Part shown: piece after piece, positions 36,113 through 45,302 of the stretch
How the letters are laid out: every line of letters starts with the position of its first letter
How positions within the stretch are numbered: position 1 is the stretch's first letter
NCBI GenBank assembly: GCA_018713255.1
Contig: DVFL01000019.1
Location: 62,001 to 126,000, forward strand
Direction of reading: 5' to 3'
DNA from: Candidatus Cottocaccamicrobium excrementipullorum
GTDB lineage: Bacteria; Bacillota; Clostridia; Lachnospirales; Lachnospiraceae
DNA: 64,000 bases
Notes under the pieces: model-generated
The model's input: only the letters and a program-made list of their open reading frames with translations
Database searches by the model: none
What the model was told of the DNA's origin: nothing
Position numbers and translations under genes: made by a program

Positions 36113-36925
36113 CTACAGCTCCAAAACCATTCCTGCAAAGAGCTGTCTGGCCTGTTCTCCCAGCTTTGCTTTTAAAATCTCCATTCCCCGGTCTCCGGTG
36201 CAGTGGCCGGTACAAATCTTCTGGATTCCCGTGCGGCGGATATTATCCGCCAGTTTTTCCACCTCCCAGTCCTCAGACCGGTATAAATGGAAGCCTCCAA
36301 TCAGCGCGTAAACCGGTTGATTGGGAAAGGTGTTCATCACTTCACGAATTACACAATCTGCTCCAGCGTGGCAGCAGCTGTTAAAGATCACCAAGCCCTT
36401 TTCCGTCTCCAGCACCAGGCTCTGTTCATGGGCGAAGGAATCCGGCTGCCAAGCTCCGTTTCTCCAGCAGAACATTCCCACCTTCCGCCCTTTTTCTTCC
36501 AGTCCTGGCGTCTTATGAGGAATCAAATATGCCCCGGGAAAGAGTTCATAATCTCCCTCCACAAAAACGATCCGGTCTTTAAAACGGTTTAAGGTACCCT
36601 TTTTTAATCCAATGTATTTGGGTTCCTCTCCCTTTAAATCATAATAATTTTCCTCTGCGCCTTTCCGAATATAAAACTTTCCCTGAGTATTCTGTTCAAA
36701 AAACGCTTCCATGCCGTCTCCATGATCATAATGCGCATGGGACAGCACGCCAAACTCCACATCCTTTATCTGAAGCCCCATCTTCTCTGCATTTTGAACA
36801 AAATCCCCGTTGCTTCCTGTATCCAGAAGGATCTTCCGTCCTTTATCTTCAATCCACACCGCCAGTCCCCACTGCGCTGCAAAAGATTCAGCGGCATGAT
36901 TATCCATTAAAATCCTGACGTTCAC
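36113..36925 (-). CDS. MBL-fold metallohydrolase
   Basis: Metallo-beta-lactamase-fold hydrolase with the metal motif SHAHYDHGDGMEAFF (about 77-91), a preceding LLDTGSNGDFVQNAEKMG strand and later CCHAGADCVIREV and CTGHCTGDRGMEI histidines/cysteines. It resembles the family annotated as dihydropterin ribofuranosylaminobenzene-phosphate synthase, but the substrate is unknown. The GTG start overlaps the GNAT stop by four bases and has GGGGG five bases upstream. It lies inside the arg gene run, 95 bases before argJ. Confidence 0.82.
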   Translation of the reverse strand: MNVRILMDNHAAESFAAQWGLAVWIEDKGRKILLDTGSNGDFVQNAEKMGLQIKDVEFGVLSHAHYDHGDGMEAFFEQNTQGKFYIRKGAEENYYDLKGEEPKYIGLKKGTLNRFKDRIVFVEGDYELFPGAYLIPHKTPGLEEKGRKVGMFCWRNGAWQPDSFAHEQSLVLETEKGLVIFNSCCHAGADCVIREVMNTFPNQPVYALIGGFHLYRSEDWEVEKLADNIRRTGIQKICTGHCTGDRGMEILKAKLGEQARQLFAGMVLEL

Positions 36926-37404
36926 TGTTTCCCCCCTGTTTTTTCCACAAACCGGGTTACATTTTCTTCATTCAGCACAATATCATAAAAATTCACATCG
37001 TCCCGGCTGTTCCAGCCTAATCCCTGCCAAAAAGCATTTCCCACTTCATTGGATTTAAAGGCAATAAGGCTGATCTTATTGATCCCCTCCTGCTTCAATG
37101 CCTTCATGCAGACATGAACCATCCGGTAGCCGATGCCATGCTTCCGGTACTGCTCCGCTACACAGACATGATAAAAATATCCAGTCCTGCCGTCATGGCC
37201 GCAGAGAATATCTCCGATGATTTGTCCGTTCTGAACCGCCACCACGCTGGTAGTTGGATTCCTCCGCAGAAACCGCTCCACCCCTTCTCTGGAATCATCA
37301 ATGGAACGGATTCCGAATCCCTGAATTTTCGTCCAAAGCCGGTAAACCCCGTCATAATCCTCCGGAACCATCTCCCGAATAATAATGTCTAATGTGCCTG
37401 CCAT
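36922..37404 (-). CDS. GNAT family N-acetyltransferase
   Basis: Acetyl-CoA-dependent acetyltransferase of the GNAT fold. The acetyl-CoA loop is VCVAEQYRKHGIGYRMV (the Q/R-x-x-G-x-G/A motif), with HDGRTGYFYHV as the preceding strand and NEVGNAFWQGLGWNSR in motif B. 160 residues. The substrate is unknown; its location between argC and argJ may suggest an amino acid, but it does not resemble ArgA-type synthases clearly. Translationally coupled to the MBL gene downstream. Confidence 0.85.
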   Translation of the reverse strand: MAGTLDIIIREMVPEDYDGVYRLWTKIQGFGIRSIDDSREGVERFLRRNPTTSVVAVQNGQIIGDILCGHDGRTGYFYHVCVAEQYRKHGIGYRMVHVCMKALKQEGINKISLIAFKSNEVGNAFWQGLGWNSRDDVNFYDIVLNEENVTRFVEKTGGKQ

Positions 37405-37470
37405 AATCTACTGACTTCTCTCCTTTTTGCCGCTGTTTCGGCGGTTCTCCTTTTTCCCGAAATAAAATCA

Positions 37471-38511
37471 TTAAGGGAACATAGGAACCAGCTTAAGCCC
37501 CTTGTCCTCAGGCAGACCGAACATCAGATTCATATTCTGGATTGCCTGGCCGGCAGCTCCCTTTACCATATTGTCCATGGCGCCCATCATAATCACTCGT
37601 CCCGTTCTGGGATCTGTCTTAATATTCACATCCACAAAATTGCTTCCCTTCACCCACCGGGTCTCCGGGCAGACGCCGGGCTTTAATACCCGCACAAATT
37701 CTTCACTGCCATAATAATCCTGATAAACAGCACGAATCTCTTCCTCAGAAAGGTTTTTCGCTAAGGAAGCATAAGCAGTCACCAGAATTCCTCTGTCCAT
37801 GGGAGCCAGATGAGGAGTAAAGCTGATCACCACCGGCCGCCCAGCCGCCAGGCTTAACTGCTGCTCAATCTCCGGAGTATGACGGTGAGATGCCACACCG
37901 TAAGCCTTCATGCTTTCATTTACTTCACAGTAAAGATTATTGACCTTCGCTCCCCGGCCAGCACCGGAAACTCCAGACTTGGCGTCAATAATTAACGTAG
38001 TCGGATCAATGATTCCTTCTTTTACCAATGGATATACTGATAAGAAGGAACAGGTAGGATAACATCCGGGATTCGCAATCAACCGGGCATTTTTGATTTT
38101 CTCCCGGTTAATCTCAGGAAGACCGTAAACCGCCTCTTCCAAAAACTGAGGACTGGCATGGTGAAGCTTATACCATTCCTCATAAACAGAAACATCCTTA
38201 ATTCGGAAATCTGCGCTTAAATCAATGACCTTCGTTCTGGAAAGAATCTCTTCATTCATTGACGATGCACAGAACCCTTGAGGCGTAGCCGTAAAGATCA
38301 CATCCGCCATACGAGAAAGCTCCTCTAAATCATCTCCCTGGCATACGCCGTCTGTAAACTGATATACATTCTGATACAGGTCTCCATAGTTCTGTCCTAC
38401 ATAGCTTTTTGACCCAAACCACACAATTTCCACATCATCCCGCTGAAGCAGCAGTCTGGCCAGCTCACCCCCGGCATAACCGGTAGCGCCAATTATTCCA
38501 ACTTTAATCAT
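37471..38511 (-). CDS. argC: N-acetyl-gamma-glutamyl-phosphate reductase
   Basis: NADPH-dependent reduction of acetylglutamyl phosphate. N-terminal IIGATGYAGGELARLL nucleotide-binding motif, active-site Cys in ANPGCYPTCSFL, and SGVSGAGRGAKVNNLYCEVNESMKAYG further on. The 346 residues are typical. It is the first gene of the minus-strand arg run; its promoter is at 38651-38679. GAGGAG precedes the ATG. Confidence 0.96.
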   Translation of the reverse strand: MIKVGIIGATGYAGGELARLLLQRDDVEIVWFGSKSYVGQNYGDLYQNVYQFTDGVCQGDDLEELSRMADVIFTATPQGFCASSMNEEILSRTKVIDLSADFRIKDVSVYEEWYKLHHASPQFLEEAVYGLPEINREKIKNARLIANPGCYPTCSFLSVYPLVKEGIIDPTTLIIDAKSGVSGAGRGAKVNNLYCEVNESMKAYGVASHRHTPEIEQQLSLAAGRPVVISFTPHLAPMDRGILVTAYASLAKNLSEEEIRAVYQDYYGSEEFVRVLKPGVCPETRWVKGSNFVDVNIKTDPRTGRVIMMGAMDNMVKGAAGQAIQNMNLMFGLPEDKGLKLVPMFP

Positions 38512-38650
38512 CTCTTTATTTCTCCTCTTTCGTTAGCCTTAGTGTTCAGGGAAACACCGATGCTATGTTTCCATTATAGAGCATTTTCCGAAAATGAAAA
38601 GTCCAAATGCCGCCTAAGCCTCATTGTCTCCTTTCGGAAAAGATTTTATA

Positions 38651-38679
38651 ATTATACATCTGCAATGCATAATATGCAA
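38651..38679 (-). promoter_or_regulatory. Sigma-A promoter of argC
   Basis: TTGCAT (complement of 38674-38679), a 17-base spacer and a perfect TATAAT (complement of 38651-38656). The -35 overlaps the ARG-box-like palindrome at 38666-38678. Confidence 0.65.
38666..38678. promoter_or_regulatory. ARG-box-like palindrome
   Basis: TGCATAATATGCA is palindromic apart from its central base, in the argC-argG intergenic region, overlapping the argC -35. It is similar to, though not a perfect copy of, ArgR operators (WTGAATWWWWATTCAW type). ArgR is encoded at 14209-14658. Confidence 0.45.
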
Positions 38680-38806
38680 CCTCTTTTTTCACCGCCTTCT
38701 TCCGGGCCAATTCGGTTCAATGTCCTGGTTCTTCTTAAGAAGTGCGCCCTACTCGCTTAAGATCGCCAACATCCCTCAGCCTCATTGGAAAGCAGAAATT
38801 TTTCTC

Positions 38807-38835
38807 TTGCATTTTCCCAACTTATGTTGTATATT
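38807..38835 (+). promoter_or_regulatory. Sigma-A promoter of argG
   Basis: TTGCAT (38807-38812), a 17-base spacer and TATATT (38830-38835), about 38 bases before the ATG. It shares its -35 sequence with the divergent argC promoter. Confidence 0.6.
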
Positions 38836-38873
38836 TATGAAAGCTCAAAGGAAAGTTTCAGGAGGAAATATTC

Positions 38874-40109
38874 ATGAAAGAAAAAGTAATCTTAGCCTAC
38901 TCCGGCGGATTGGACACCACCGCCGTTATTCCGTGGCTGAAAGAACATTTTGATTATGAGGTAATCTGCTGCTGCGTTAACTGCGGTCAGGGAAACGAGC
39001 TGGACGGCTTGGAAGAAAGAGCAAAAATCTCCGGCGCCTCTAAACTGTATATTGAAGATATCGTAGATGATTTCTGCGACAACTACATTATGCCCTGTGT
39101 AAAAGCAGACGCAGTATACGAAAACAAATACCTGTTAGGCACTTCCATGGCCCGTCCGGCCATTGTTAAAAAGCTGGTGGAAATCGCCAGAAAAGAAGGT
39201 GCTTCCGCCATCTGCCACGGCGCGACAGGAAAAGGCAATGACCAGATCCGCTTCGAGCTGGGAATCATGGCCTTAGCTCCCGATTTAAAGATCATCGCAC
39301 CTTGGAGAATGACTGATCTCTGGACCTTCCAGTCCCGTGAAGACGAGATGGAGTACTGCCGTCAAAAAGGAATCAACCTTCCTTTCTCTGCCGATTCCAG
39401 CTACAGCCGCGACCGCAACTTATGGCATATCAGCCATGAGGGCCTTGAGCTGGAGGATCCGGCCAACGAGCCTAACTATAAGCACATGCTGGTTCTTGGC
39501 GTAACGCCGGAAGATGCTCCCGACCAGCCAGAATACGTAACAATGACCTTTGAAGCCGGCGTTCCTACCAGCGTAAACGGCCAGAAAATGAAGGTTTCCG
39601 ACATTATCCGCAAGTTAAATGAGCTGGGCGGCAAGCACGGCATCGGCATTGTAGACATTGTAGAAAACCGGGTAGTGGGCATGAAGTCCAGAGGCGTTTA
39701 TGAAACTCCCGGCGGAACAATCCTGATGGAAGCTCATCGTCAGCTGGAAGAGCTGGTATTAGACCGGGCAACCATGGACGTTAAGAAAGACATGGGCAAC
39801 CGGATGGCACAGATTGTATACGAGGGCAAGTGGTTTACTCCTCTCCGCGAAGCCGTTCAGGCTTTCGTTGAGTCCACCCAGAAGTATGTAACCGGTGAAG
39901 TAAAGTTCAAGCTTTACAAAGGCAATATTATTAAAGCCGGCACTACTTCTCCCTACTCTTTATATAATGAATCTCTGGCATCCTTCACCACCGGCGACCT
40001 TTACGATCATCACGACGCCAGCGGCTTCATCACCCTCTTCGGCCTGCCCTTAAAGGTAAGAGCCATGAAGATGGCCGAGCTGAAAGCCGAGGAAAAGAAA
40101 AACGCATAA
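38874..40109 (+). CDS. argG: Argininosuccinate synthase
   Basis: ATP-dependent condensation of citrulline and aspartate. N-terminal PP-loop AYSGGLDTT, then CHGATGKGNDQIRFE and SRDRNLWHISHEG. The 411 residues match type-I ArgG. AGGAGG is eight bases before the ATG. It is divergent from argC and ends at a strong two-way terminator. argH is at 41119-42504 on the opposite strand; argF and carAB are not in the window. Confidence 0.97.
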   Translation: MKEKVILAYSGGLDTTAVIPWLKEHFDYEVICCCVNCGQGNELDGLEERAKISGASKLYIEDIVDDFCDNYIMPCVKADAVYENKYLLGTSMARPAIVKKLVEIARKEGASAICHGATGKGNDQIRFELGIMALAPDLKIIAPWRMTDLWTFQSREDEMEYCRQKGINLPFSADSSYSRDRNLWHISHEGLELEDPANEPNYKHMLVLGVTPEDAPDQPEYVTMTFEAGVPTSVNGQKMKVSDIIRKLNELGGKHGIGIVDIVENRVVGMKSRGVYETPGGTILMEAHRQLEELVLDRATMDVKKDMGNRMAQIVYEGKWFTPLREAVQAFVESTQKYVTGEVKFKLYKGNIIKAGTTSPYSLYNESLASFTTGDLYDHHDASGFITLFGLPLKVRAMKMAELKAEEKKNA

Positions 40110-40124
40110 ATAAATAAAAGAAAG

Positions 40125-40190
40125 AAAAGCGGCATCCATATCCCCATTCTCCGCATAAGCGGAGGATCGGCGGTATGGATGCCGCTTTTT
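40125..40190. terminator. Bidirectional terminator between argG and the discoidin-like gene
   Basis: 16-bp perfect outer stem AAAAGCGGCATCCATA/TATGGATGCCGCTTTT (40125-40140, 40174-40189), enclosing a second hairpin CTCCGC-ATAA-GCGGAG (40149-40164). T-runs follow on both strands, so it can end argG and the opposing gene. Confidence 0.9.
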
Positions 40191-40201
40191 CTTCTTTTCC
40201 T

Positions 40202-40996
40202 TTACCTGCTTTCTGTTCCGTACACTTCAATCTGGGTTAAAGCCGGGAAGGGAGAGGGATCGTCGGCCTTAATCATATTGCTCATCTTCAGCCAGGTAAT
40301 TCCTTTGCGGGTAATGGAGAACACATGAGGCAGGCTGCTCTTTTCCATGGAAACTACTTCACGGCTTCCATCAGAAAAAGTAAAGGTAGCGCTGGTCCAC
40401 CAATTATCATGGGGAAAATCTGCCCGGGTATACAGCACAATCCGGTCAAAATCCACCGGACGGCCGAAGGCCAAGGTAATCTCCGCATCATCCTGCATAT
40501 TAATTCCCCAGGACTGGAAAGGCCACCTTCCATGAGAAGAATTGGCAATCACCCCGTCGATGGCGTTTCTTGCCGCAAATACCGCCTCGCCTCTGGTTTC
40601 CACATTGGCAAAGACATGAGGAAAACAGCCGTTGTTGCCGTGCTGATCCATAACGTTTTTCGCCAGGTTCCGATAAGCGGATACCTCAAAGTCCGCAGCC
40701 TGGCGGATGGTCAGGTAATGGCGCTCACCGGTAAATGCCTTGGGATTATAAGAAATGCGGGCATCGCCAAAGGGAATCGTATACAGAAGGTATGGCCTGG
40801 TCAGATACACCATTGCCTCATCCATTCCATCATCGATTCGGATTACATAAAACCGATTCACGTCGCTTACCGAAACATGAATGGTATCTCCCGGGTTGTA
40901 CTCTTCCTTAAATACCAAAACAGCCTGGCCTTCTCCTTCAGCCTCTGCCCGGGTGCCTCCCATCATGTCCCGTATGGTAATTTTTACATCTGACAT
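40202..40996 (-). CDS. Discoidin-like (F5/8 type C) carbohydrate-binding protein
   Basis: 264-residue protein with no signal peptide or membrane segment. The C-terminal two-thirds looks like a galactose-binding/discoidin jelly roll: ARNAIDGVIANSSHGRWPFQSWGINMQDDAEITLAFGRPVDFDRIVLYTR-type pattern (read in pieces) and a final TQIEVYGT strand. The N-terminal 120 residues have no family I recognise (GDTIHVSVSDVNRFYVIRI, YLLYTIPFGDARISYNP). GGGAGG is seven bases before the ATG and an extended -10 is at 41041-41049. A cytoplasmic sugar- or cell-wall-fragment-binding role is only a guess. Confidence 0.65.
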   Translation of the reverse strand: MSDVKITIRDMMGGTRAEAEGEGQAVLVFKEEYNPGDTIHVSVSDVNRFYVIRIDDGMDEAMVYLTRPYLLYTIPFGDARISYNPKAFTGERHYLTIRQAADFEVSAYRNLAKNVMDQHGNNGCFPHVFANVETRGEAVFAARNAIDGVIANSSHGRWPFQSWGINMQDDAEITLAFGRPVDFDRIVLYTRADFPHDNWWTSATFTFSDGSREVVSMEKSSLPHVFSITRKGITWLKMSNMIKADDPSPFPALTQIEVYGTESR

Positions 40997-41040
40997 AAAA
41001 TTTCCTCCCTGTCTCAGACCTTCTTAATGTAACTTTATCC

Positions 41041-41049
41041 ATTATAACA
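41041..41049 (-). promoter_or_regulatory. Extended -10 promoter of the discoidin-like gene
   Basis: TGTTATAAT on the minus strand, 45 bases before the ATG; no good -35. Confidence 0.5.
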
Positions 41050-41118
41050 AGGATTACTCCAGAAAAAAATTGTCTTTTTCCCGAAAAAAAGTCTATTTTT
41101 CGCTTTTCTTAATTAATT

Positions 41119-42504
41119 TTATACAACCTTTCTTTCCGCCAGCTGCTTTTTGTATTCTTTTATCACCTGCTCCATCGCTTCCCTTCCAGGCGCGCCGATG
41201 GTAGTCCGTTTTTCCACGCAGGTCTTTAAACTGATGGCGTCATAAATATCCTCTTCGAATACCGGGCTGATGGCCTGATATTCTTCCAGGCTCATATCGT
41301 CCAGAGCAATTCCTTTATCCAGGCAGTGCAGTACCAGACGGCCCACAATTCCATGAGCATCCCGGAAAGGAACTCCATGCTTTACCAGATAGTCTGCCGC
41401 GTCAGTGGCATTGGTAAATCCTTTCTTGGCGCTGTTCTCCATCACATCCTTTCGGAAGGTCATGGTAGAAATCATTCCCGTAAACAGAAGGAGACAGCCC
41501 TTCACGGTATCCATGGCATCAAACGTAAGCTCCTTATCCTCCTGCATATCTTTATTATAAGCCAGAGGCAATCCTTTCATGGTAGTTAATAAGGCCACCA
41601 TGGCGCCGTAAACTCTTCCTGTCTTTCCCCGAATCAGCTCTGCAATATCCGGATTCTTCTTCTGGGGCATAATGCTGCTTCCCGTAGAATACGAATCATC
41701 AATTTCCACAAACTGGTATTCATTAGTATTCCAGATAATAATTTCCTCACAAAACCGGCTTAAGTGCATGGCAATAATCGACATGGCGCCTAACAATTCA
41801 ATCAGATAATCTCTGTCCGCCACAGAATCCATAGAATTTAAGGTGGGACCATAAAAGCCAAGAAGCTGCGCTGTATATTCCCGATCCAAGGGGTATGTGG
41901 TTCCAGCCAGAGCGCCGGAGCCTAAAGGACAGTAATTCATTCGTTCATAAATATCCTTAAGACGTCCTCTGTCCCGGCTGAACATTTCAAAATACGCCCC
42001 AAGATGATGAGCCAGGGTAATGGGCTGCGCCTTCTGCAGGTGAGTAAACCCAGGCATATAAGTGTCCAGATTTTCCTCCATCCGCTTTAACAGCTCCTCC
42101 AGCAGATTGTAAAGGAGCTGATCCATCTCCTTAATCTGATCTCTGGTATAAAGCTTCATATCCAAAGCCACCTGATCATTTCGGCTTCGTCCCGTATGAA
42201 GCCGTTTTCCTGCTTCTCCAATACGTTCCGTCAGTTTCTCCTCCACAAAGGAGTGGATATCCTCCGCCCCCGGCTCAATGACCAGCTTTCCCGTTTCAAG
42301 ATCTGCCAGAATCCCTTCCAGCCCGCTGACAATGGCTTCCTTATCCTCCTGACTTAAAATTCCCTGCTTTGCCAGCATGGTCACATGGGCAATGCTGCCC
42401 TGAATGTCCTGACGGTAAAATTTTTGATCAAAAGATAAAGACTCATTAAAATTATGCACTAACTGATTGGTTTCTTTCGTAAAACGTCCGCCCCAAAGCT
42501 TCAT
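41119..42504 (-). CDS. argH: Argininosuccinate lyase
   Basis: Splits argininosuccinate into arginine and fumarate. Fumarase-superfamily signature [16 protein letters not shown] near residues 275-290, [14 protein letters not shown] and [12 protein letters not shown]-type segments. The 461 residues are normal. AAGGAG lies ten bases before the ATG, and the YfhO-like gene ends 31 bases upstream on the same strand, so it may be co-transcribed with that unrelated gene instead of with the arg operon. Confidence 0.96.
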   Translation of the reverse strand: MKLWGGRFTKETNQLVHNFNESLSFDQKFYRQDIQGSIAHVTMLAKQGILSQEDKEAIVSGLEGILADLETGKLVIEPGAEDIHSFVEEKLTERIGEAGKRLHTGRSRNDQVALDMKLYTRDQIKEMDQLLYNLLEELLKRMEENLDTYMPGFTHLQKAQPITLAHHLGAYFEMFSRDRGRLKDIYERMNYCPLGSGALAGTTYPLDREYTAQLLGFYGPTLNSMDSVADRDYLIELLGAMSIIAMHLSRFCEEIIIWNTNEYQFVEIDDSYSTGSSIMPQKKNPDIAELIRGKTGRVYGAMVALLTTMKGLPLAYNKDMQEDKELTFDAMDTVKGCLLLFTGMISTMTFRKDVMENSAKKGFTNATDAADYLVKHGVPFRDAHGIVGRLVLHCLDKGIALDDMSLEEYQAISPVFEEDIYDAISLKTCVEKRTTIGAPGREAMEQVIKEYKKQLAERKVV

Positions 42505-42535
42505 GATTTATCGTCTCCTTCCAGGTTGTCTTTTT

Positions 42536-45271
42536 TCAGCCGGGCCCTTGAGTCCAGCTGATCTCATCTTCAAGTTCCTCTTCATCAATATCTTCATCCA
42601 GCCAGCCTTCTTCCGGCTCCTCCTGCTGATAAAGACCGGAGGCCGGCCCGCCCTTCTTGTTTCGCCGCAGCCTGCTTCCGGCAAAGGCCAAGGCAATGAA
42701 GAGAATGCTGATTCCGCTGATGGCCATTCCCGCCTTAAGTCCCGGCGGGAAATATGTGAAGGTAATCTGATGGCCTCCCTGGGGCACATCAAATCCTAAA
42801 AAGGCTCCCATGATTTTCCTGGTCTGTACCTGAGTGCCATCCACAAGAACGGTCCAGCCCTCATCATAAGGGATACTGGTAAACATCGTCCCAGTCTCTG
42901 CCGCTTGTACTGAACCTTCAATTCTGGTATCCTGCCATCTGGTCACCGTCATGCCTCCCTTGGACAGCTTCTCGTAAATCTGTCCAAGAGCATTTTCATC
43001 AAATCGATAGGCTCTGGCGTCCAGGATCTCATTTCCATCGCAGTGAACAGTAATTTCCTCCCCCGCATTGAGCCAGCCGATTTCCAGGAAATATCCTCGG
43101 TCCACATTCTCAAAGGTACGGCTCTGCTCCTCATACTCCACCGTGACCTCGTCGATCGCCTTATTGATTACATAAACGTAGTACTCTCCATCCTCCTCTG
43201 CCGTAAAGCTGAAGCTCTGGGCATTCACCTCACCCCAGGCATCAGTAAGCACCGGACTGCAGCCGGCCAGATCTGCAAACTGATTCTGCACCTCCGCCGG
43301 GGTTCCTGCAGAAGGATCAAATTCCTGGGCCAGTTGATCCGGCAGCATAAAGGCAAGAGGCAAAGTATAGATGTTCTCATAAAGATAAGTGCTTCCTGAC
43401 TCCGCCAGAAAATTTCTGAGAACAGACTCATGAGGAATCACAGAATACAGCCCGTACCGCACGGACAGAAGGCTGTCCACCAGCGGCGTGCTTCCGGTGA
43501 TGCTGTAGGCATTTGTCGAGCTTTCACAGCCCAGCTGACGGAAGAGAGCAGAAAGATCTGCGTTAGCCACCGAGGAAAACAGAGAAACCGAAGGAAAATT
43601 CATCCACGCCCCATCGTTTTTTGTCTTCCTGGTTACCTTTTCTACCCGATAAAAAGTATTCTTAGGAATAGAGTATTCTAAAAGATTTTCTACATCCTCG
43701 TTATCTAAAATATAGGCTGAACGGCTGGTGGTCGTTACACTGGTAATGGTTGTATTCACAGCCGCCTCCACAGATACCAATCCAAGAGCCAGCAGCAGGA
43801 GAGCGTTCCGGTTAATTCCCTTCTGATACAGATAAAGAAGACCGGCATACAACGCCAAAAACAAAATGGCCCCATAAAAGACAGCGAAATGAAACGCGTC
43901 ATCCGTCACCGTCTGCTCGGCAATCAGCACAAAGGCCGCCGCTCCCCAAAAAGCCAGAACCATATGCTTCCACGGCACCGTATCCAGCTTTCGGTAGGCG
44001 TGAAAACACATGGTAAGCACCAGACAAATATAAATAAAAGACTGGCGGCAGGGAAGACTGTTCGGATAATGAAATCCGTGCCAGATAAAATTCAGCACAT
44101 TCACAGAAAAGCTCAGATAAAACAGCAGAAGAAGACTTCCGTACACCATCTTCTCCCTGGCCGGAATTGTCCGGCAGGCAAAATAAATGAGAACAAACAT
44201 CAGTACCGCCACGCCGCAGTACAGATTCGGCCAGTGGTCCAGGCCAATCTCCACCTGCACATTTCCCATGTGCCTTGCGATCATATCAATAATCGAAAAA
44301 TAAGAGGTAAACGTTTTCGGGAAAGTAGTACTTCCTGAGGCAGTTGACTGCAGCGCCATCACCTCAGGCACCAGCACTGCCCCGGCAAATCCGCCTGCCC
44401 CAAGGGAACTGAGAACGAACTGAACCAGAATGATACCGTACTCTTTCAGGGATTTTCTCTTTTCCAGAAGAAGCAGGGAAACGAAATAGATCACCATGAA
44501 AATACAGATCATGATGGAAATATAATAATTTGAAAGAATGGACAGTCCGAGACTTACACAGTAAAGCTCCCATTTCCTCTCTTTAACCAGCCGCTCCAAC
44601 CCCAGCATAATCAGCGGAAACAGCACAATACAGTCCAGCCACATAATATTCCAGCTGTAAGCAGCCATATAGCCAGAAAGCGCATAAAAAATACCGAAGA
44701 AGGCTGCACCGAAATTATGACAGCGGAAATGCTTTCGAAGATAATAGGTTTGAGATAATCCTGCCAGGCCGATTTTAATCACAATCAGATACGTCATGAA
44801 TTCAATAATCAGGCTCTTCGGGCAGAAAATCAAAAGCCAGTTAAACGGGCTGGCCAGATAATAAGCATAAAGAGCAGAGAAATTCACTCCCAGGCCCACA
44901 TCCCAGCTGTAGAGAAGACTCCCGCCGTTTTTCAGTTTATACTGAAATTCCGAGAAAAACGGAGCGTACTGATGATACATATCCGTCCGCAGGAAACTTT
45001 CTTCTCCGAAGGGAAAAATCCCTCTTTGAATAAAAATGATCACCATAATCAGCACCGGCACCAGAAAAGCCGCCACATAAGCGTCGCCCGGCCGGATGAG
45101 AGAATCATGCAGTCCATGAAAGCCGATTCGTTCTTTGGGCCTTTTCTCCGGCACCTGAATTTCAGCTGCTTCCTCCGGTTTCATCTGTTTCTTTTTTGTC
45201 TGTCGATTTTCCATCTGCAATACGGCTTCCTCCAATTCCTGAGAAATCGTTTCAATATCTGGAGCTTCCAT
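42536..45271 (-). CDS. YfhO family membrane protein (probable GT-C glycosyltransferase)
   Basis: 911-residue polytopic protein. After a charged cytoplasmic N-terminus (about 1-65) come about twelve membrane helices (from YVAAFLVPVLIMVIIF to about residue 510), a large extracytoplasmic domain (about 520-860) and a final helix (AGMAISGISILFIALAFAG) before an acidic tail. TDMYHQYAPFFSEFQYKL and LYSWDVGLGVNFSALYAYYL are the YfhO-family first-loop motifs. YfhO proteins act with a CsbB-type glycosyltransferase and a GtrA-type flippase in teichoic-acid glycosylation in Bacillus and Listeria. A GtrA gene lies 31 bases upstream here; no CsbB homologue is in the window. Confidence 0.88.
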   Translation of the reverse strand: MEAPDIETISQELEEAVLQMENRQTKKKQMKPEEAAEIQVPEKRPKERIGFHGLHDSLIRPGDAYVAAFLVPVLIMVIIFIQRGIFPFGEESFLRTDMYHQYAPFFSEFQYKLKNGGSLLYSWDVGLGVNFSALYAYYLASPFNWLLIFCPKSLIIEFMTYLIVIKIGLAGLSQTYYLRKHFRCHNFGAAFFGIFYALSGYMAAYSWNIMWLDCIVLFPLIMLGLERLVKERKWELYCVSLGLSILSNYYISIMICIFMVIYFVSLLLLEKRKSLKEYGIILVQFVLSSLGAGGFAGAVLVPEVMALQSTASGSTTFPKTFTSYFSIIDMIARHMGNVQVEIGLDHWPNLYCGVAVLMFVLIYFACRTIPAREKMVYGSLLLLFYLSFSVNVLNFIWHGFHYPNSLPCRQSFIYICLVLTMCFHAYRKLDTVPWKHMVLAFWGAAAFVLIAEQTVTDDAFHFAVFYGAILFLALYAGLLYLYQKGINRNALLLLALGLVSVEAAVNTTITSVTTTSRSAYILDNEDVENLLEYSIPKNTFYRVEKVTRKTKNDGAWMNFPSVSLFSSVANADLSALFRQLGCESSTNAYSITGSTPLVDSLLSVRYGLYSVIPHESVLRNFLAESGSTYLYENIYTLPLAFMLPDQLAQEFDPSAGTPAEVQNQFADLAGCSPVLTDAWGEVNAQSFSFTAEEDGEYYVYVINKAIDEVTVEYEEQSRTFENVDRGYFLEIGWLNAGEEITVHCDGNEILDARAYRFDENALGQIYEKLSKGGMTVTRWQDTRIEGSVQAAETGTMFTSIPYDEGWTVLVDGTQVQTRKIMGAFLGFDVPQGGHQITFTYFPPGLKAGMAISGISILFIALAFAGSRLRRNKKGGPASGLYQQEEPEEGWLDEDIDEEELEDEISWTQGPG

Positions 45272-45302
45272 ATCCTGTTCCCCTTATTCGTCCTGCTATT
45301 TC

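Noticed and set aside
38542-38953. Plus-strand open frames between argC and argG
   Set aside because: They run through the divergent promoters and into argG in another frame, with no ribosome sites.
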